A stretch of 64,000 nucleotides of DNA from Hygrophila difformis. Lineage: Eukaryota; Streptophyta; Magnoliopsida; Lamiales; Acanthaceae. Every line of letters begins with the position of its first letter. Position 1 is the stretch's first letter. Made by a program: the position numbers and the translations under genes. Location of the stretch: positions 50,130,902-50,194,901 of the forward strand of contig JAOANR010000003.1 in NCBI GenBank assembly GCA_030278955.1, given 5' to 3'. The notes below the pieces were generated by a model. That model was not told the DNA's origin and did not search any database. It saw only the letters and a list, made by a program, of their open reading frames with translations. Shown in pieces: positions 47,151-59,515 of the stretch.

Positions 47151-48963
47151 TCAGAACATATATCTGGCCCAGTGGATGTAGCTGGTCAACTCACACCGCA
47201 GACAACAGCCATTATGGTCCCTCATGGGCTCGTGCCTCCTTGGGCAGTAGACTCTGGCTCCTTGACCAGCCCACAGGTATGGAGTGTCTGGGTTGTCTGC
47301 CATCCATGCGAGGACGTTGGTGGACGTATACTGAAAAATTGACCGATCTGTCACCATTCTCTCGATCATTCTGATCCCTTGCTCGACTTGGCCTGCATCC
47401 GTCTTGCTCATAAGCATCAGTCCGCGGGTGAAGATTGACGCCTTATGGTTATCCTCAAGTCCTGGGCGCAGCAGTTCACAGGCTCGTTCCTCATTCTCTT
47501 CTGTAAATGCCATGAGTGCTGGAATGATCTGGAGATTAAAGTTTCCTGCCGCTACACATGTTCGCAGGAATCTCTCCTTCCGCCTACGAAGTCGCTCCTG
47601 CCATCTCTTCACAGTGGAGGAGTCAACCTCGCATCGCTTGTACACGATGGTTAGGTTTCCAGCATCCCTGAGCTTCTTGCATGTCTGTTGTACGGTGAAC
47701 ACCTCCCTGATTTCATCATCTCCTATTCGGGAGAGAATTTCACCAAGGAGTTCGAGTGGCAAGTCCAGCAGCTGGGTTCCTTCGGGTGCAGGATCTGGAA
47801 TGGGAAGATTACCCCTGAAAAGATAAGAAAGGATGAATCCAATTTTTATATAATTTTCAGAAATTATTCAAGTTCAGAAACCAACATCCTTACATTTAGA
47901 GCTTTGCTCTAGATGTGAGGTTATTAAATTTCCAACTTGAATTTTTTAATTTAAAGCATAGGTAAACAATATTTTGTTTTAAATGGGCTAAGGAGCCCAA
48001 AGTAAAATAAAATTGGCCATTGGGCCTAAAATCTTTTTAATGGGCCATTAGGCCCAAAAGTTTTTCAATTTTATTAAACAAGTCCGAGACACTTGTTGGA
48101 AGTGGAATGAGATGGACAGATGGAAATGGAATGCTCGAATATTGGAATGTGCAATGAAGAGGTGGCGAAGTGGATCTGCTATTTCTGGATAGCTTGGACT
48201 GTTTGGACAGTTAAAGCATTCCAAAAGGTTGCAAACACTGTTTTTAATTTTAAAATGGTTGACTCATTTTATTAATAAAAGTGGGATGTGAGTGGTCCCA
48301 TTTTTGATTTTTGAAAAGGATAGCAGTTGGGTGACAAAAATACTGTTATTTTACTCACACTAGTGTTCCACTGGGAACAAAAGACTTCAAGTCAAACATT
48401 AAATAAAATAACTCTTTTTGTCTTTTTCCAAAGGGTTGCTTTTATTAAAAAGTGGAAGCTTCTCATTGGGTGTTTGTACTATGTTTCCATAAACAAACAA
48501 ACATTCATTCCCATGAGATTTCTAACATGAGAACAAATATACCCAAAAAGATCTTCCATCTTTATTACACCAAAACAACACTGCAAGAAGTCACATCAAG
48601 ATCAAACAAACCAATAACATCAAGATATTCAAAACAGTACCCAAATGTTCATCAGTTTGTTCTTTCCAGTTTTATCTTCCAAAATTTGTAAACCATTAAC
48701 AGATTTCAAAACACATGTTCTCGGGGGTTCTCAAAAATTTCAACACACTGCTCATAACCGAGAGTCTTTAGAAACCCCAAAAACAGAAGAACTCACGCAC
48801 AAATAAGCCATATTATGCTAAAAACACATCAAAAACACAAACAAGAACAAAGGAGTCCGAGCGGGTGCCATGAACAAAGGGGGAAATGGGTTTACCCTGC
48901 CCTCCAAGGCTCGGGTCTAGGCATAGGTCCAAGGTTTGGGAAGGTTCTAAGCAAACGGTCCAT
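47151..48963 (-). CDS. F-box-like gene carried inside the Athila-like element
   Basis: Two exons on the minus strand: 48896-48963 (ATG at 48963) and 47151-47814, 732 bp in all, 243 residues. The 1081-bp intron has donor GTAAAC and acceptor CTTATCTTTTCAG, and the phases agree (2 + 1). Residues 41 to about 85 form an F-box (LPLELLGEILSRIGDDEIRE, then VQQTCKKLRD). A region resembling Sel1-type helical repeats follows (ACELLRPGLEDNHKASIFTRGLMLM), and a Cys-containing tail (YCPRRHEP, CCLRCELTSYIHW). This order resembles plant F-box proteins of the At1g67623/At2g35280 type, which would link targets to an SCF ubiquitin ligase through SKP1; that is inference. It has the same orientation as the retrotransposon and no disabling change was seen. 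Confidence 0.72.
47815..48895 (-). other. Intron of the captured F-box-like gene
   Basis: GT..AG intron of 1081 bp, in the sense orientation of the element. It contains a polypurine-like word with an adjacent hairpin (47881-47914). Without splicing the first exon reads into a stop after 23 codons. Confidence 0.65.
47881..47914 (-). other. Second polypurine-like module with hairpin
   Basis: On the minus strand a stem (CATCTAGAGC / GCTCTAAATG, loop AAA) is followed by TAAGGATGTTGG. It repeats, with changes, the arrangement at 49793-49830. Confidence 0.55.
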
Positions 48964-49115
48964 AGTATCCCCTTGAAAATGGATGAGTTGGTTGCGAAGA
49001 ACACGGTGGTGTTCGTTCGGAAGAGATGAAAATGGAAGGAGGGAGAAGAAGAAAGAAGTTGCAACGTCGACTGGACTGTCAAGAAAGTGAAGAAAAACTG
49101 GAGGGGGTGGGGGGG

Positions 49116-49123
49116 TATAAATA
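49116..49123 (-). promoter_or_regulatory. Candidate TATA box of the captured F-box-like gene
   Basis: TATTTATA on the minus strand, 153 bp before the ATG at 48963. A CT-rich leader typical of plant 5' UTRs follows. A palindrome array ends about 11 bp upstream. Confidence 0.5.
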
Positions 49124-49133
49124 CTAGAACTTT

Positions 49134-49442
49134 TGTCGCGGAACCCTAAACTTTGTCGCGGAACAAGGTTCCGCGACAAAGGCATAGCGACATTAGAGAG
49201 GTCGCGGAGCTGGGGCCTGGTCGCGGAATGATGCTCCGCGACAGAGCCATCGCGACAAGATTCAGTATAGAGAAAAAGTCAACGAGGGTTGTGTCGCGGA
49301 GCAGGGCTTGGTCGCGGGGCCATGCTCCGCGACAAGGTGCATCGCGACAATCAACAGAGAAAGTTAAGGACAGAAGAGGGTTTGTCGCGGAACAGGGCCT
49401 GGTCGCGATGCATGACATCGCGACAAAGGACCTTCCGCGACA
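49134..49442. repeat. CpG palindrome array upstream of the captured gene
   Basis: Same half-sites as in the LTRs: a near-perfect palindrome at 49155-49177 (GTCGCGGAAC, AAG, GTTCCGCGAC), variants with GGAGC/GCTCC at about 49219-49242 and 49308-49333, and further half-sites to 49442. It lies in the interior of the element, outside both LTRs. Confidence 0.88.
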
Positions 49443-49792
49443 AGGAATTTTGAATTTTCAAATTTCTTGGACTGGGCCCGAGTGTGGTGTTGGGCTTGAG
49501 TTCATTTTATTTGACTTGGGCTGAATAAATTCAGTCCAAATAAATTCAAAATGCTGGGCTAAAAATTAAATAATCCACTTGCATAAAATTAGGTTGGGTC
49601 AGTTCCATTTGTCTGTGAATTTTATTCCGGGTATTGAATTTCTTCAAATTCCGAAAGCGTTTTCTCAGACTTATGGAACTAATCCAACCAAGAACCTGGT
49701 TTTTCCATGTTACTCTTATCTGCTCCTCTTTTTGGTGGTTCTGAGCTTTCTGCAAGACAGATAAATAAAACGCATGAGATTTTTTCCAAAGA
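49443..49792. other. Spacer between the palindrome array and the pol-side hairpin
   Basis: No coding region recognised. Non-coding interior of the Athila-like element. Confidence 0.4.
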
Positions 49793-49830
49793 TCAACATC
49801 CTCACATTTAGAGTGTTAGTACTCTAAATG
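49793..49830 (-). other. Third polypurine-like module with perfect hairpin, after pol
   Basis: On the minus strand a perfect 10-bp stem (CATTTAGAGT / ACTCTAAATG, six-base loop) is followed by TGAGGATGTTGATC, matching the sequence at the true 3' LTR junction for about 15 bases. It lies about 90 bp beyond the pol stop codon. Confidence 0.65.
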
Positions 49831-49916
49831 TTTAATTGATTTTTGGGTACTTTCTCATCATGAAATAAGTACTATATATATATAAAATGAATTTTTTGTG
49901 TTTTTAATGCTGTTTC

Positions 49917-52752
49917 TTATTGGGTGTAAGCCGGGTCTGCCACTGCTTGGCTTTCTTTCTCCGGATCGAACTGTCCGAGGTACTCCTTCAATCGATGTCC
50001 ATTCACCACTATGTTTCCCTTGTCAGTTCGGATCCTGACGGCTCCATTTTGAAACACTTCCAGCACTTCATGTGGTCCTTCCCATCTGGATTTAAGCTTT
50101 CCAGGGAACAACTTCAACCTAGAATTAAACAATAATACATTTTGACCAACATAGAAATGCTTAGGCTTAATCCTGCGATCGTGCAACTTCTGGGTCCGCT
50201 CTTTATAAATTCGAGAGTTTTCATAAGCTAATGCTCGTATTTCCTCAATTTCATTGAGGTCCAACTTGCGTTTGCTCTAAGCGACTCTCGGGTCGAAGTT
50301 AAGCGTTTTGACGGCCCAGTAAGCTTTATGCTCTAACTCTACGGGCAAATGACAGGCTTTTCCGAAGACAAGTCTGTAAGGGGACATCCCAATGGGAGTC
50401 TTAAATGCTGTGCGATATGCCCATAGAGCATCATTGAGCTTACGTGCCCAATCCTTACGGGTTATCCCGACAGTGGCTTCGAGTATGTGTTTGATTTCGC
50501 GGTTGGATACTTCGACTTGACCACTAGTCTGAGGATGGTAAGGCGTGCCTATCTTATGGAGGATCCCATTTTTACTCATTAAATTTTCAAAAGCTTTATT
50601 AATAAAGTGTGTTCCTCCATCAGATATCACCACCCTAGGTACGCCAAATCGACTGAAAATGTTGTTCTTGAGGAACTTGATGACTTGGCTACCATCATTG
50701 GTCGGTAATGTGACAGCCTCAACCCATTTGGACACGTAATCGACAGCTACCAAGATATAGTAGTTTCCACCAGATGGTGGAAACGGTCCCATGAAGTCAA
50801 TGCCCCATACATCGAAAATCTCAAGTGTGAGAATTCCCTTTTGAGGCATCTCATCCCTCTTGGAGATGTTTCCTAATCTTTGGCATTTGTCACAACCTTT
50901 CACAAATGTCCTGCAATCCTCATAGATGTGAGGCCAATAAAATCCACATTCGAGGACCTTGTGGGCCGTTCGAGCGGGACCATGGTGACCTCCATATTCT
51001 GATTCATGGCATTTTCTGACAATTTGATAGGCTTCATGCTCGGTCACACATCGCCTGATTATTGAATCGGCGCAGTGTTTGAAGAGATAAGAATCTTCCC
51101 AGAAGTAACTTAATACATCTCGTTTGAACTTATTCCTCTGATGATAGTTCGAAAACTGTGGGGTTATTCCGCATGCCAAGAAGTTAGCGATGTCGGAAAA
51201 CCATGGACAAACTTGATTATGCAGATGCAATGCGAACAATTGTTCGTCCGGAAATTCTTCATTAACGACTTTTTCCTTTTTATCATTATCTAATCGAGAT
51301 AAGTGGTCAGCAGTACCATTATCTCGACCTCGCCTATCTTTTATTATGATGTCGAATTCTTGCAACAGAAGTACCCACCTGATTAATCGAGGTTTGGCAT
51401 CTTGTTTGCTAAACAAGTATCTCAATGCAGAGTGATCGGTGTATACTATAGTCTTTGTACCTATAAGATACTGTCTGAATTTATCAAACGCGAAGATTAC
51501 AGCGTACATCTCTTTCTCCGTTGTGGTGTAGTTAATTTGGGCTTCATTCAGGGCATGACTTGCGTAATGAATTATGCAATGTCTCCCATCCTTATGCTGT
51601 CCAAGAACTGCGCCCACGGCGAGACCACTAGCATCACACATTACCTCGAAAGGTATTGACCAATCGGGTGGTTGTACTATCGGTGCAGAAACTAACATCT
51701 TCTTGAGCGTGTCAAAGGCTTGGACACACGCTTCATTTATTAAGAAAGGATTTTCTTTACAAAGCAGATTAGTGAGCGGCTTGGCAATTTTAGAGAAATC
51801 CTTAATGAATCTCCGGTAAAAACCGGCATGCCCTAAGAAGCTCCTAACTGATTTGATAGAATTGGGGAGAGGGAGATTGGAAATGATGGAAACTTTGGCT
51901 GGATCAACTTCAATGCCTGCACGAGAAATGCGATGACCTAACACTATGCCCTCAGTGACCATGAAATGGCACTTTTCCCAATTTAAAACCAAGTTAGTGT
52001 CCTCACACCTCTTTAAAATCTTAGCAAGATTAGTCAAACATTCATCAAACGTATCTCCATATACAGAGAAGTCATCCATGAAGACCTCAATGCATTTTTC
52101 GATAAATTCAGAGAATATAGACATCATGCATCTTTGAAAAGTAGCTGGTGCATTGCAAAGACCAAAAGGCATGCGCCTATAGGCAAAAGTGCCATAAGGG
52201 CAAGTAAAAGTAGTTTTTTTCGTGATCCTCACTGGCGATCACTATTTGATTGTATCCAGAATAGCCATCTAAAAAACAATAAAATGCCCTTCCCGCCAAT
52301 CGTTCCAACATTTGATCGATAAAAGGTAAAGGGAAATGGTCCTTGCGAGTTGCCTCGTTCAACTTCCGGTAGTCTATGCAGACTCTCCATCCGGTGACTG
52401 GGCGCGTGGCAATTTCCTCCCCTTGCTCATTCTGCGTAATGCACATCCCACCCCGCTTCGGGACAACCTGCACAGGACTGACCCATTTGCTATCAGAAAT
52501 CGGGTATATAATACCGGCGTCTAACAGCTTGATCACTTCCTTTCTTACCACTTCTTGCATGGGTGGGTTCAATCTTCGTTGGGGCTGGCGAGAGGCCTTG
52601 AAATTCTCCTCCATTAAAATCCTGTGCATACAAACAGAAGGGCTTATTCCTTTGATATCAGAAATGGTCCAACCGATTGCACGCACATAATTTTTAAGAA
52701 CGGCCACCAGAGCATTTTCTTGCTCTTGGGAGAGCTTAGCCGAAACAATCAC
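49917..52752 (-). pseudogene. Athila-like pol: RT, RNase H and integrase, broken
   Basis: RT begins near 52752 (RPVTGWRVCIDYRKLNEAT, then FLDGYSGYNQI), changes frame at an A7 run (T7 at 52214-52220) and continues from 52232 with FMDDFSVYG at the catalytic site. RNase H ([15 protein letters not shown]) follows, then the integrase zinc region (H..H..CDKCQR), the core ([18 protein letters not shown], the E in GQVEVSNRE) and the C-terminal region. A TAG at 50277-50279 interrupts the integrase tail, which goes on to 49917. Catalytic residues of RT and integrase look intact; the breaks are one extra base and one nonsense codon. Confidence 0.92.
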
Positions 52753-55700
52753 AGGTAATTTTTTTATGTTCTACGAGAAACGCGTACTTGAGATGATCGG
52801 GTAATGTTTTAAGTTCGAGCTCCGGTGGGCATTCAACGGAAGGGAGTAATTTGCGAGAATTAGATGGGAGAAGATCAGATTTACCTTCCGGACCCTGCAT
52901 CAGTACAAGATCCGCCTCCTCTTGGTCGGCGTCGTCATGGAAGTCTGTGCCGTCAAACTCCTCCAAATCCCCTGTTTCGGGATCGGCATAGTGAACGGCC
53001 TTGCATCCTTTGTGTTCCACGCCAGCAGGCTTCAGTACCTGCTTTGAAATCTCATCCAGCATCATTTCATGATCAAATCCAGAGTCAAGCTCTCTCTCCT
53101 CACAATCAATTTCCTCTCCACTATCTATTACAGAAAACATGGAACAAGCTCCCTCATTCGGAAACTTTTGCAGCTGTTCCATATCAAAGGTGATTTCCTC
53201 GCCATCGACCCTCAATGTGACCTTTCCAGATTTAGCGTCAATTAATGCACCACCAGTGGCCAGGAATGGGCGTCCAAGAATAAGTGGCATTTCAGAATCT
53301 TCTTCAATGTCGAGGATAATGAAGTCAACCGGGAAGAGAATCTGGCCGGTTTTGACCACAACATCCTTGAGGATTCCTACAGGCTGAGTGATTGATCTGT
53401 CTGCGAGCTGCAGTCTCATCTTGATTGGTTGAATCTCTCCTAGCTTAAGGCGGATTGCCATAGCTAGTGGCATCACATTGATGCTCGATCCTAGATCACA
53501 AAGCCCCATACTCACTTTGGCCTTTCCGAATTGTACTGGAAGTGTGCAACATCCGGGGTCCTCTTTCTTTTCAGGCAATCTCCTCTGAACTATGGCACTG
53601 CATGTGCTGTTGAGAATAATCACCTCCTCCTGCTCGACCTGCCTTTTTCCTGAAATCAATTCTTTCAAGAACTTAGCATAGATGGGCATTTCGGAAATCA
53701 TTTCTGTGAGAGGAATGGTTATCTCTACAGACTTTAATCGTTCCAGAAATTTCTTGAATTTAAGATCATGTTCCTTATTTTTAAGACGTGCAAGATAAGG
53801 AATCCTAGGCATGTACTTGTTATTATCTACTTGTTTTTGTGGTAAAGGGAAGGAAGTTGTACCTCCACCTGTACCCTTATCTGTTTCAGCTGTTTCAGGT
53901 GCAGCATCAGTCTGCAGATTGGCTGTTTCTTTTTCAGCTTTCTTTTCATTCTCCTCAATGTCACTTTCCAGTTCATTTCCTTGTACCAATTTCTCTTTGC
54001 CCTTGGGTATTTCCAGAACTTTACCAGACTTCAGTGTGATGGCCTTACAGTGAGGATTTTTCTCAGCAGCACTGGGCAGAGTTCTTTGGTCTCTTTTCTG
54101 CATTTCCTTGGCCATTTGTGTAACCTGCGTCTCCACGTTCCGGATAGAGGACTGCAACTGAGTGTTGATTTCCTTTTGACTGGTGATAAAGTCAGTCATG
54201 AGGGTCTCCAATCGGGAAGGGGGTTTCTGCTGGTTCTGGTTCCAATTCTGGTTCTGACCTTGGTTTTGGCCAAACTGATTCTGATTCTGATTTGGGACAA
54301 ACTGATTCTGTGGCTGCTGGAAGTTTTGGAAATTTTGGTTTTGAGGTGGCCTAGCTAGAATCTGAGGCTGAAAGCCTGGGTTAAAGTGCTGGGGCCTTGG
54401 TTGGTTGAACTGCTGTGGCTGGGTTAACAGGTGGGAATTCAAGGCATTGTTGTTGGAATATGAGAGGTTCGGGTGCCGATTTTGGAATCCTCCTGCATAG
54501 TTACAGCTTTCGTTTGCCACTTGCTGACAGGATTCAGTGGAATGCGGGCCTTGGCAAGTCCCGCAAACAGCTTCAGCATTTTGAGCCTGTGTAGAGCTCC
54601 CAGCTTCCTGATTCAAGGCTAAGACGGCCACTTGGTCTTTCAGTTTGTCCAGTTCAGATTTCCCTACTGTACCTACAGCACATAAACCACGAGGGGGAGG
54701 GGAATTAACATCATCAGAAAGTACAGTTCTGTTTACACTCATTGCTTCAATCTTGGCCCAAGCTTGGTCCATGGGAATGTATAGCAGGTGTTGACCGCCG
54801 GCAGCATCAAGCATGTTCTTCCATGCTGGGGTCAAACCGCTATAGAACTTTCTCAATTTCTCCCACTCATGGAAACCATGCTGGGGGCACTTCCTGAGCA
54901 AGTTGAAGAACCGTTCCTTTGCATCATACATGACTCGTCTGGTTTCATCTTGAATTCTGCAATCTTAGAGCGGCATTCATCCACCTTGGATTCCGGGAAG
55001 TACTTTGTCAGGAAATTTCTGATAACGTCCTCCCATGCAGATTTCTGATTCACGGGCAGTGATTTATACCATGTCCTTGCCCCGCTAGTCAGAGAGAAGG
55101 GAAACAGCCTCAATCGGATGGTGTTAGCAGATACATTCTGGTTTTTGATCGTATCACACAGTTCCAGGAAAGTCTGCAGATGATCGTGGGGATTTTCATG
55201 ATTTGCTCCTGCGAACTGGTTGCTCTGAACAAGATTGATGAGAGCCGGCTTTAATTCGAAATTCCTGGCCAAGAATGGGGCTTGTCCAGGAATGTTCAAA
55301 TACGGTTCCAGAATGGGCTGCATATAGTCAGCTGCGGCTGCCTGTTGATTGTTCCCTGCCCCTCCTTGGTATTGCTGTGGGTAAAAGTTCTGATTCGGAT
55401 AGTAATTTCTGGGATCATTGAAATCGTTCGGGTTGGGGTGATTCTGGTTTTGGTTAAACTGGGGGTCTGGAAATTGAGGGTTCTGAAAATTTTGGTTATT
55501 AAGGTTATTCTGGTTAAGTGGGTTGTTTTGGGGATTTTGGTGGTTTGGGTCGGGTGGAGGCATCTCGAAGGGTTGCTGCTCGAGATTTGGGGGATTCTCA
55601 CCTCCCTGAATGACTTGAGGTGGGAGATCCTCCAAGTTCTCAATGTCAACATCTTCTGGATCCTCTTGGATTTTTTGGAGTGGTGGGTTAAGTGGAATGT

Positions 55701-55878
55701 TTGGGGGATTGCCATAGTTATCCGCCATGTCTGAGATGTCACTGCTTGTGCTCGGAGAGAGGAGAGCTTGTCTTTCCCGTTCCTTTCTTTGTCTAGCTTC
55801 CGCCCTCAGACGACGAGCTGTTTTCTCAATCTCTGCGTTGAACGGGATCTCGGCTGGAGTCTCCTTCCTCTTTTGCAT
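52736..55878 (-). pseudogene. Athila-like gag-protease, one frameshift inside and one at its end
   Basis: The ATG at 55878 opens a frame with a long Asn/Pro/Gln-rich region, then the gag core (SLTSGARTWYKSLP, WEDVIRNFLTKYFPES). The frame shifts by one near 54955, inside the gag core, and continues from 54931 (LLRKCPQHGFHEWEKLRKFY). A second Asn-Gln-rich stretch, a knuckle-like CX2CX3HX4C and the aspartic protease follow (CDLGSSINVMPLAMAI, then LILGRPFLATGGALID). It ends at 52736; an A7 run (T7 at 52759-52765) separates it from the RT frame by one base. Confidence 0.9.
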
Positions 55879-56019
55879 AGAACAGAGGTCTTAGCTATGA
55901 CAGTACCTGTACATTCCCCAGGTTAGAATCGGTTTTGGGGTGAATATTTATATTTATATGTATAAGCTAACTAGGAGCAATGAGGAATGTAATTCTCTAA
56001 TAAAACGGCGCTGCATCCT

Positions 56020-56036
56020 CCCCGGCAACGGCGCCA
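56020..56036 (-). other. Primer binding site, tRNA-Asp type
   Basis: On the minus strand TGGCGCCGTTGCCGGGG lies directly against the 5' LTR. From memory this is the primer site known from Athila-type elements. It fixes the element's orientation as minus. Confidence 0.9.
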
Positions 56037-58972
56037 TGAAACTTTTGACAATTTCGCAACACGAGTATTTTATAAAAATAAATCAGGATTGAATTTATTG
56101 AATGAAAGGAGTTATGATTCGTGGGAATGGGTTTAGGGATATATCAAGGTTGTTATTCTTTTTATTACTCAAGTGTGGTGCTTTAATTTCAAATGGCGCT
56201 GTGGTCCTCCCTGTCATGAAACTGTTGACAAATCTCATGGTACAGCCGGGATAGATTGACCTTCAGCCTGTCACACTGCGGGTCCCCGGCATATGTGCCA
56301 TGATACTTCTCATCAATTCTTGCCATGAGATTCCCTGCCATGAAACTTTTGACAGATTTCCACTACATGAGTATTTTCCGAAAAATCATAATCCTGGTTT
56401 TGATTTTATTTAATGAAAATCATTTTATGATGGCGGAGTTGTGATTAGGGATATATTTATAGGTTGTCACGTTTTTATCACTCGTGCTAAGAAACTGTGG
56501 CCCGAAAGCGCACGGTGTCAAAAATTGCAGTAATTTATAGTAAGACCGAATCGTTCACTGGAGGATGTGCGATAGAAGCAGGGCCCACGTCGTTTTACTA
56601 GATTTTCCATTCGTATTGCTCCAATGGTTTTGAAAAATGATTAATAACTACTGGCATGAATTTAAACTAAACTACAAAAGCGTTTAAATTACTCTACAAA
56701 GCTCATAAGTCTATTCTAGAAAGCGGGTAAAGATTATTCTAAGAATGCGATAACTACTGTCTATGAAAGCAGTGAAAATTTACATTATGCTAGCTGTGAA
56801 GCTGAATCACAATGTAGACAGAAGGGACATGAAGAAAAGAATGAAAATTGGACAAGATTTAGATACAGCAGTATTAAACTTCCATTTTTATACACAGATC
56901 TTGGCTTGGGATAATTCTATCAGATAGCTAATTCTCATGCTCTCAATAATGCTTTCCCTTTAACAGACAGGTACTTACAATATGAGTTTACATGTTCTTA
57001 AGACCGCAAATTCTAAGATACCACAGATTTGTAACTGCCCTGGCCTGGGTATGTTATTTCATCTGTGGTGGATGAGCAACACCTGACAATTCATTTATTG
57101 AAGTGCCAAGTACTACTATCATTCCCCCATGTCACACCCAAAGATTCTAAGTAAGCCCTGAACTATCCCTTAACTATCAATCCTAGTAGCAGTTACGCAA
57201 CTCTCAATACAACCGAGTGACCTCTAACGAAAGCGGTTAAAAGAAAGCAGTAAAGAAAGCATTAAAGAAAGCATTTAAAACCTATCACTCGGAGGTTTTG
57301 AAGGTCTGACCCTGGTAGTAAAAGACAGCACCTAGTCAAGATGACTGGGTATGGATCAAGAATTCCCGGCTCTCGGTGAAATGCTCGCAGTGTTCACTTC
57401 CTTCCGGGTGGTTATGAGATACAAACTAATGAAACAAACTAATAAATTAGTTTGTTCCGGATGCACTCACTCAGGACTTAAAAATAGGCTTTGGCAGAAG
57501 AGGATAGCAGTTGAAAGAAAACTCAACCCTATCTTAGAAAACAACCAAGGCCTGGATGATGTTCCTCTAAGATTATTTACTACACTGTATTTGAGTCCAA
57601 GTGGACCCCATCTCGGTGTAATATTTAATCTTAGATTTCCAACAAACAGCAATTTTGGAAAATAAAAGATTTGAAAATAATTCCCTATACAGGTACTAGA
57701 CTCTCAGTTAAAACACAGACCCTTTCAGTCTAGGTGAGACCTAATCGCTGACTCTGCTTCTAATTTCCCAAAATCAACCCTTGATAGAATATGAATTAGT
57801 CATAACTGAAGAATTTTATCCCTCACTCAGATCCGGTTTTTATAAATGACTTTTTGTTGGAAATTTAATAAGCAATATCTATTTGAATGCAGACTTCTGA
57901 TGTCCAAGGGAAGGATACCAAAATAATTACAGATCACAATAGTACATAATATTATCATGCATAAGGATATAGGGAAGTGTAAAATTAATTGACCCAAAAT
58001 ATAGATGCGGGTCTAGACAGAAGATGAAACACAGATATGAAGTAGTCAAAGGACCAAAGTACTGGCAGAATAATCGGGTGGACTGTAAACATCTACTGTC
58101 CAATTTCCCAATCACTCGGATGGAGCGAATTTAGACAGCTTAGGTCCTGTAATGGCAGTGTCAGTGCCAGTTGGGCCTCCACTGTCTGTGAATTCGGATA
58201 GAAACCTACATGCTTCCTCTCTGCAGTCCTTTATCAGCTAATGTTGACAGACATTAGCAGAGTTTTATTGCAGATTGGAATTTGGGTTGGAAATTAAGAT
58301 AATAAAATAAACTGTATCTGGATGGGAGTCAGCCGAGCAGCTATTATAACCCCGGATGGGCGAACCGCCAAGGCTTCCACTGACATTCATCCAGACCATG
58401 CAAAATAACACTTAGTAATTAATACCCAGAATACGAGCTAGTTATCCATGAGGGAATACCTGCCAACATTAGTCTGATGTAGTCTTTACTAATTGTTACA
58501 CACAACACGCAAAGACAAAATCAACAAGAAATAAAAGAAGATTCCTTGTATGAGAGACATTGGTTTCTCATGCAAGGTTGTGGATTGGGTCCACAATTGA
58601 TGATCTTAAATAATCCCTCCTACCATAATTAATTACAGTCCGGAATATCTGCTTAAGTCATCAAGATTTTATTTATAGAGGAGTATTTTAATGGCAATTG
58701 AACAAAGGTCCTTTAATCATGATAATTATTGATGTTTAATTATTGCTAATCTCACTCTTTAATCATTAATGACTCAAGGGTTCAATTAGTTAAGCGATGA
58801 AAATGGAGAATCAAAATTTGGGCAGCATAACACCCTATATTGCAATTCCAGAATGTTACACCTTAACCCCCAACCCATGGGGTTATGATGTGAGTGATGC
58901 AATATAATATAGGAAGAGAATGAAGAATGTTTGAGATTAAATAGAGAGAAGGGAGTCTTTATCGCGATATCA

Positions 58973-59515
58973 TAAATTTTGTCGCGGACCGAGGTCCGCG
59001 ACATGGATATCCCGACAAGTTTTTAGAATTTTTGGCAGCATAACGCTTCTTTGTCGCTAAGCAGGATTTTGTCGCGGAACGTGGTTCCGCGACAAGAGTG
59101 TTCCGCGACAAAGGGTTTTCAGAAAATTTTTAAAGCATTTGGTCCTTGTCGCTATGCATGGAAAATTTTGTCGCGGAACGTGGTTCCGCGACAAGGTGTT
59201 CCGCGACAAGGGTTTTCAAAGAAATAAGGGCATGGCATAATTTTTCTGTCTCAGAATGAGATTTTGTCGCGAAACGTGGTTCCGCGACAAGATTGTTCCG
59301 CGACAAAAAGCCATGCAGACAAAATGCAAGAGTTTGGCTCCTTTGTCGCCAAACAGGGTTGTGTCGCGGAACGTGGTTCCGCGACAAAGTGTTTCGCGAC
59401 AAAGGGTTTTAAAATATGAAGACAAGTGCCTTTAGACACCTTTGTCGCGGAACAACCATTTTGTCGCGGAACGTGGTTCCGCGACAAAAGGCGGTTGGCG
59501 ACAGAGGTGGTTCAG
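58973..59515. repeat. CpG palindrome array 1 in the right LTR
   Basis: Counterpart of 43695-44217, with two additional GTTCCGCGACAA half-sites inserted near 59195 and 59290. Confidence 0.9.

Noticed and set aside
52759..52765. Programmed -1 frameshift at the A7 run between gag-pro and RT
   Set aside because: The RT frame is +1 (equivalent to -2) relative to gag-pro, so a classic -1 slip on A AAA AAA would not reach it. An extra base is the simpler reading.
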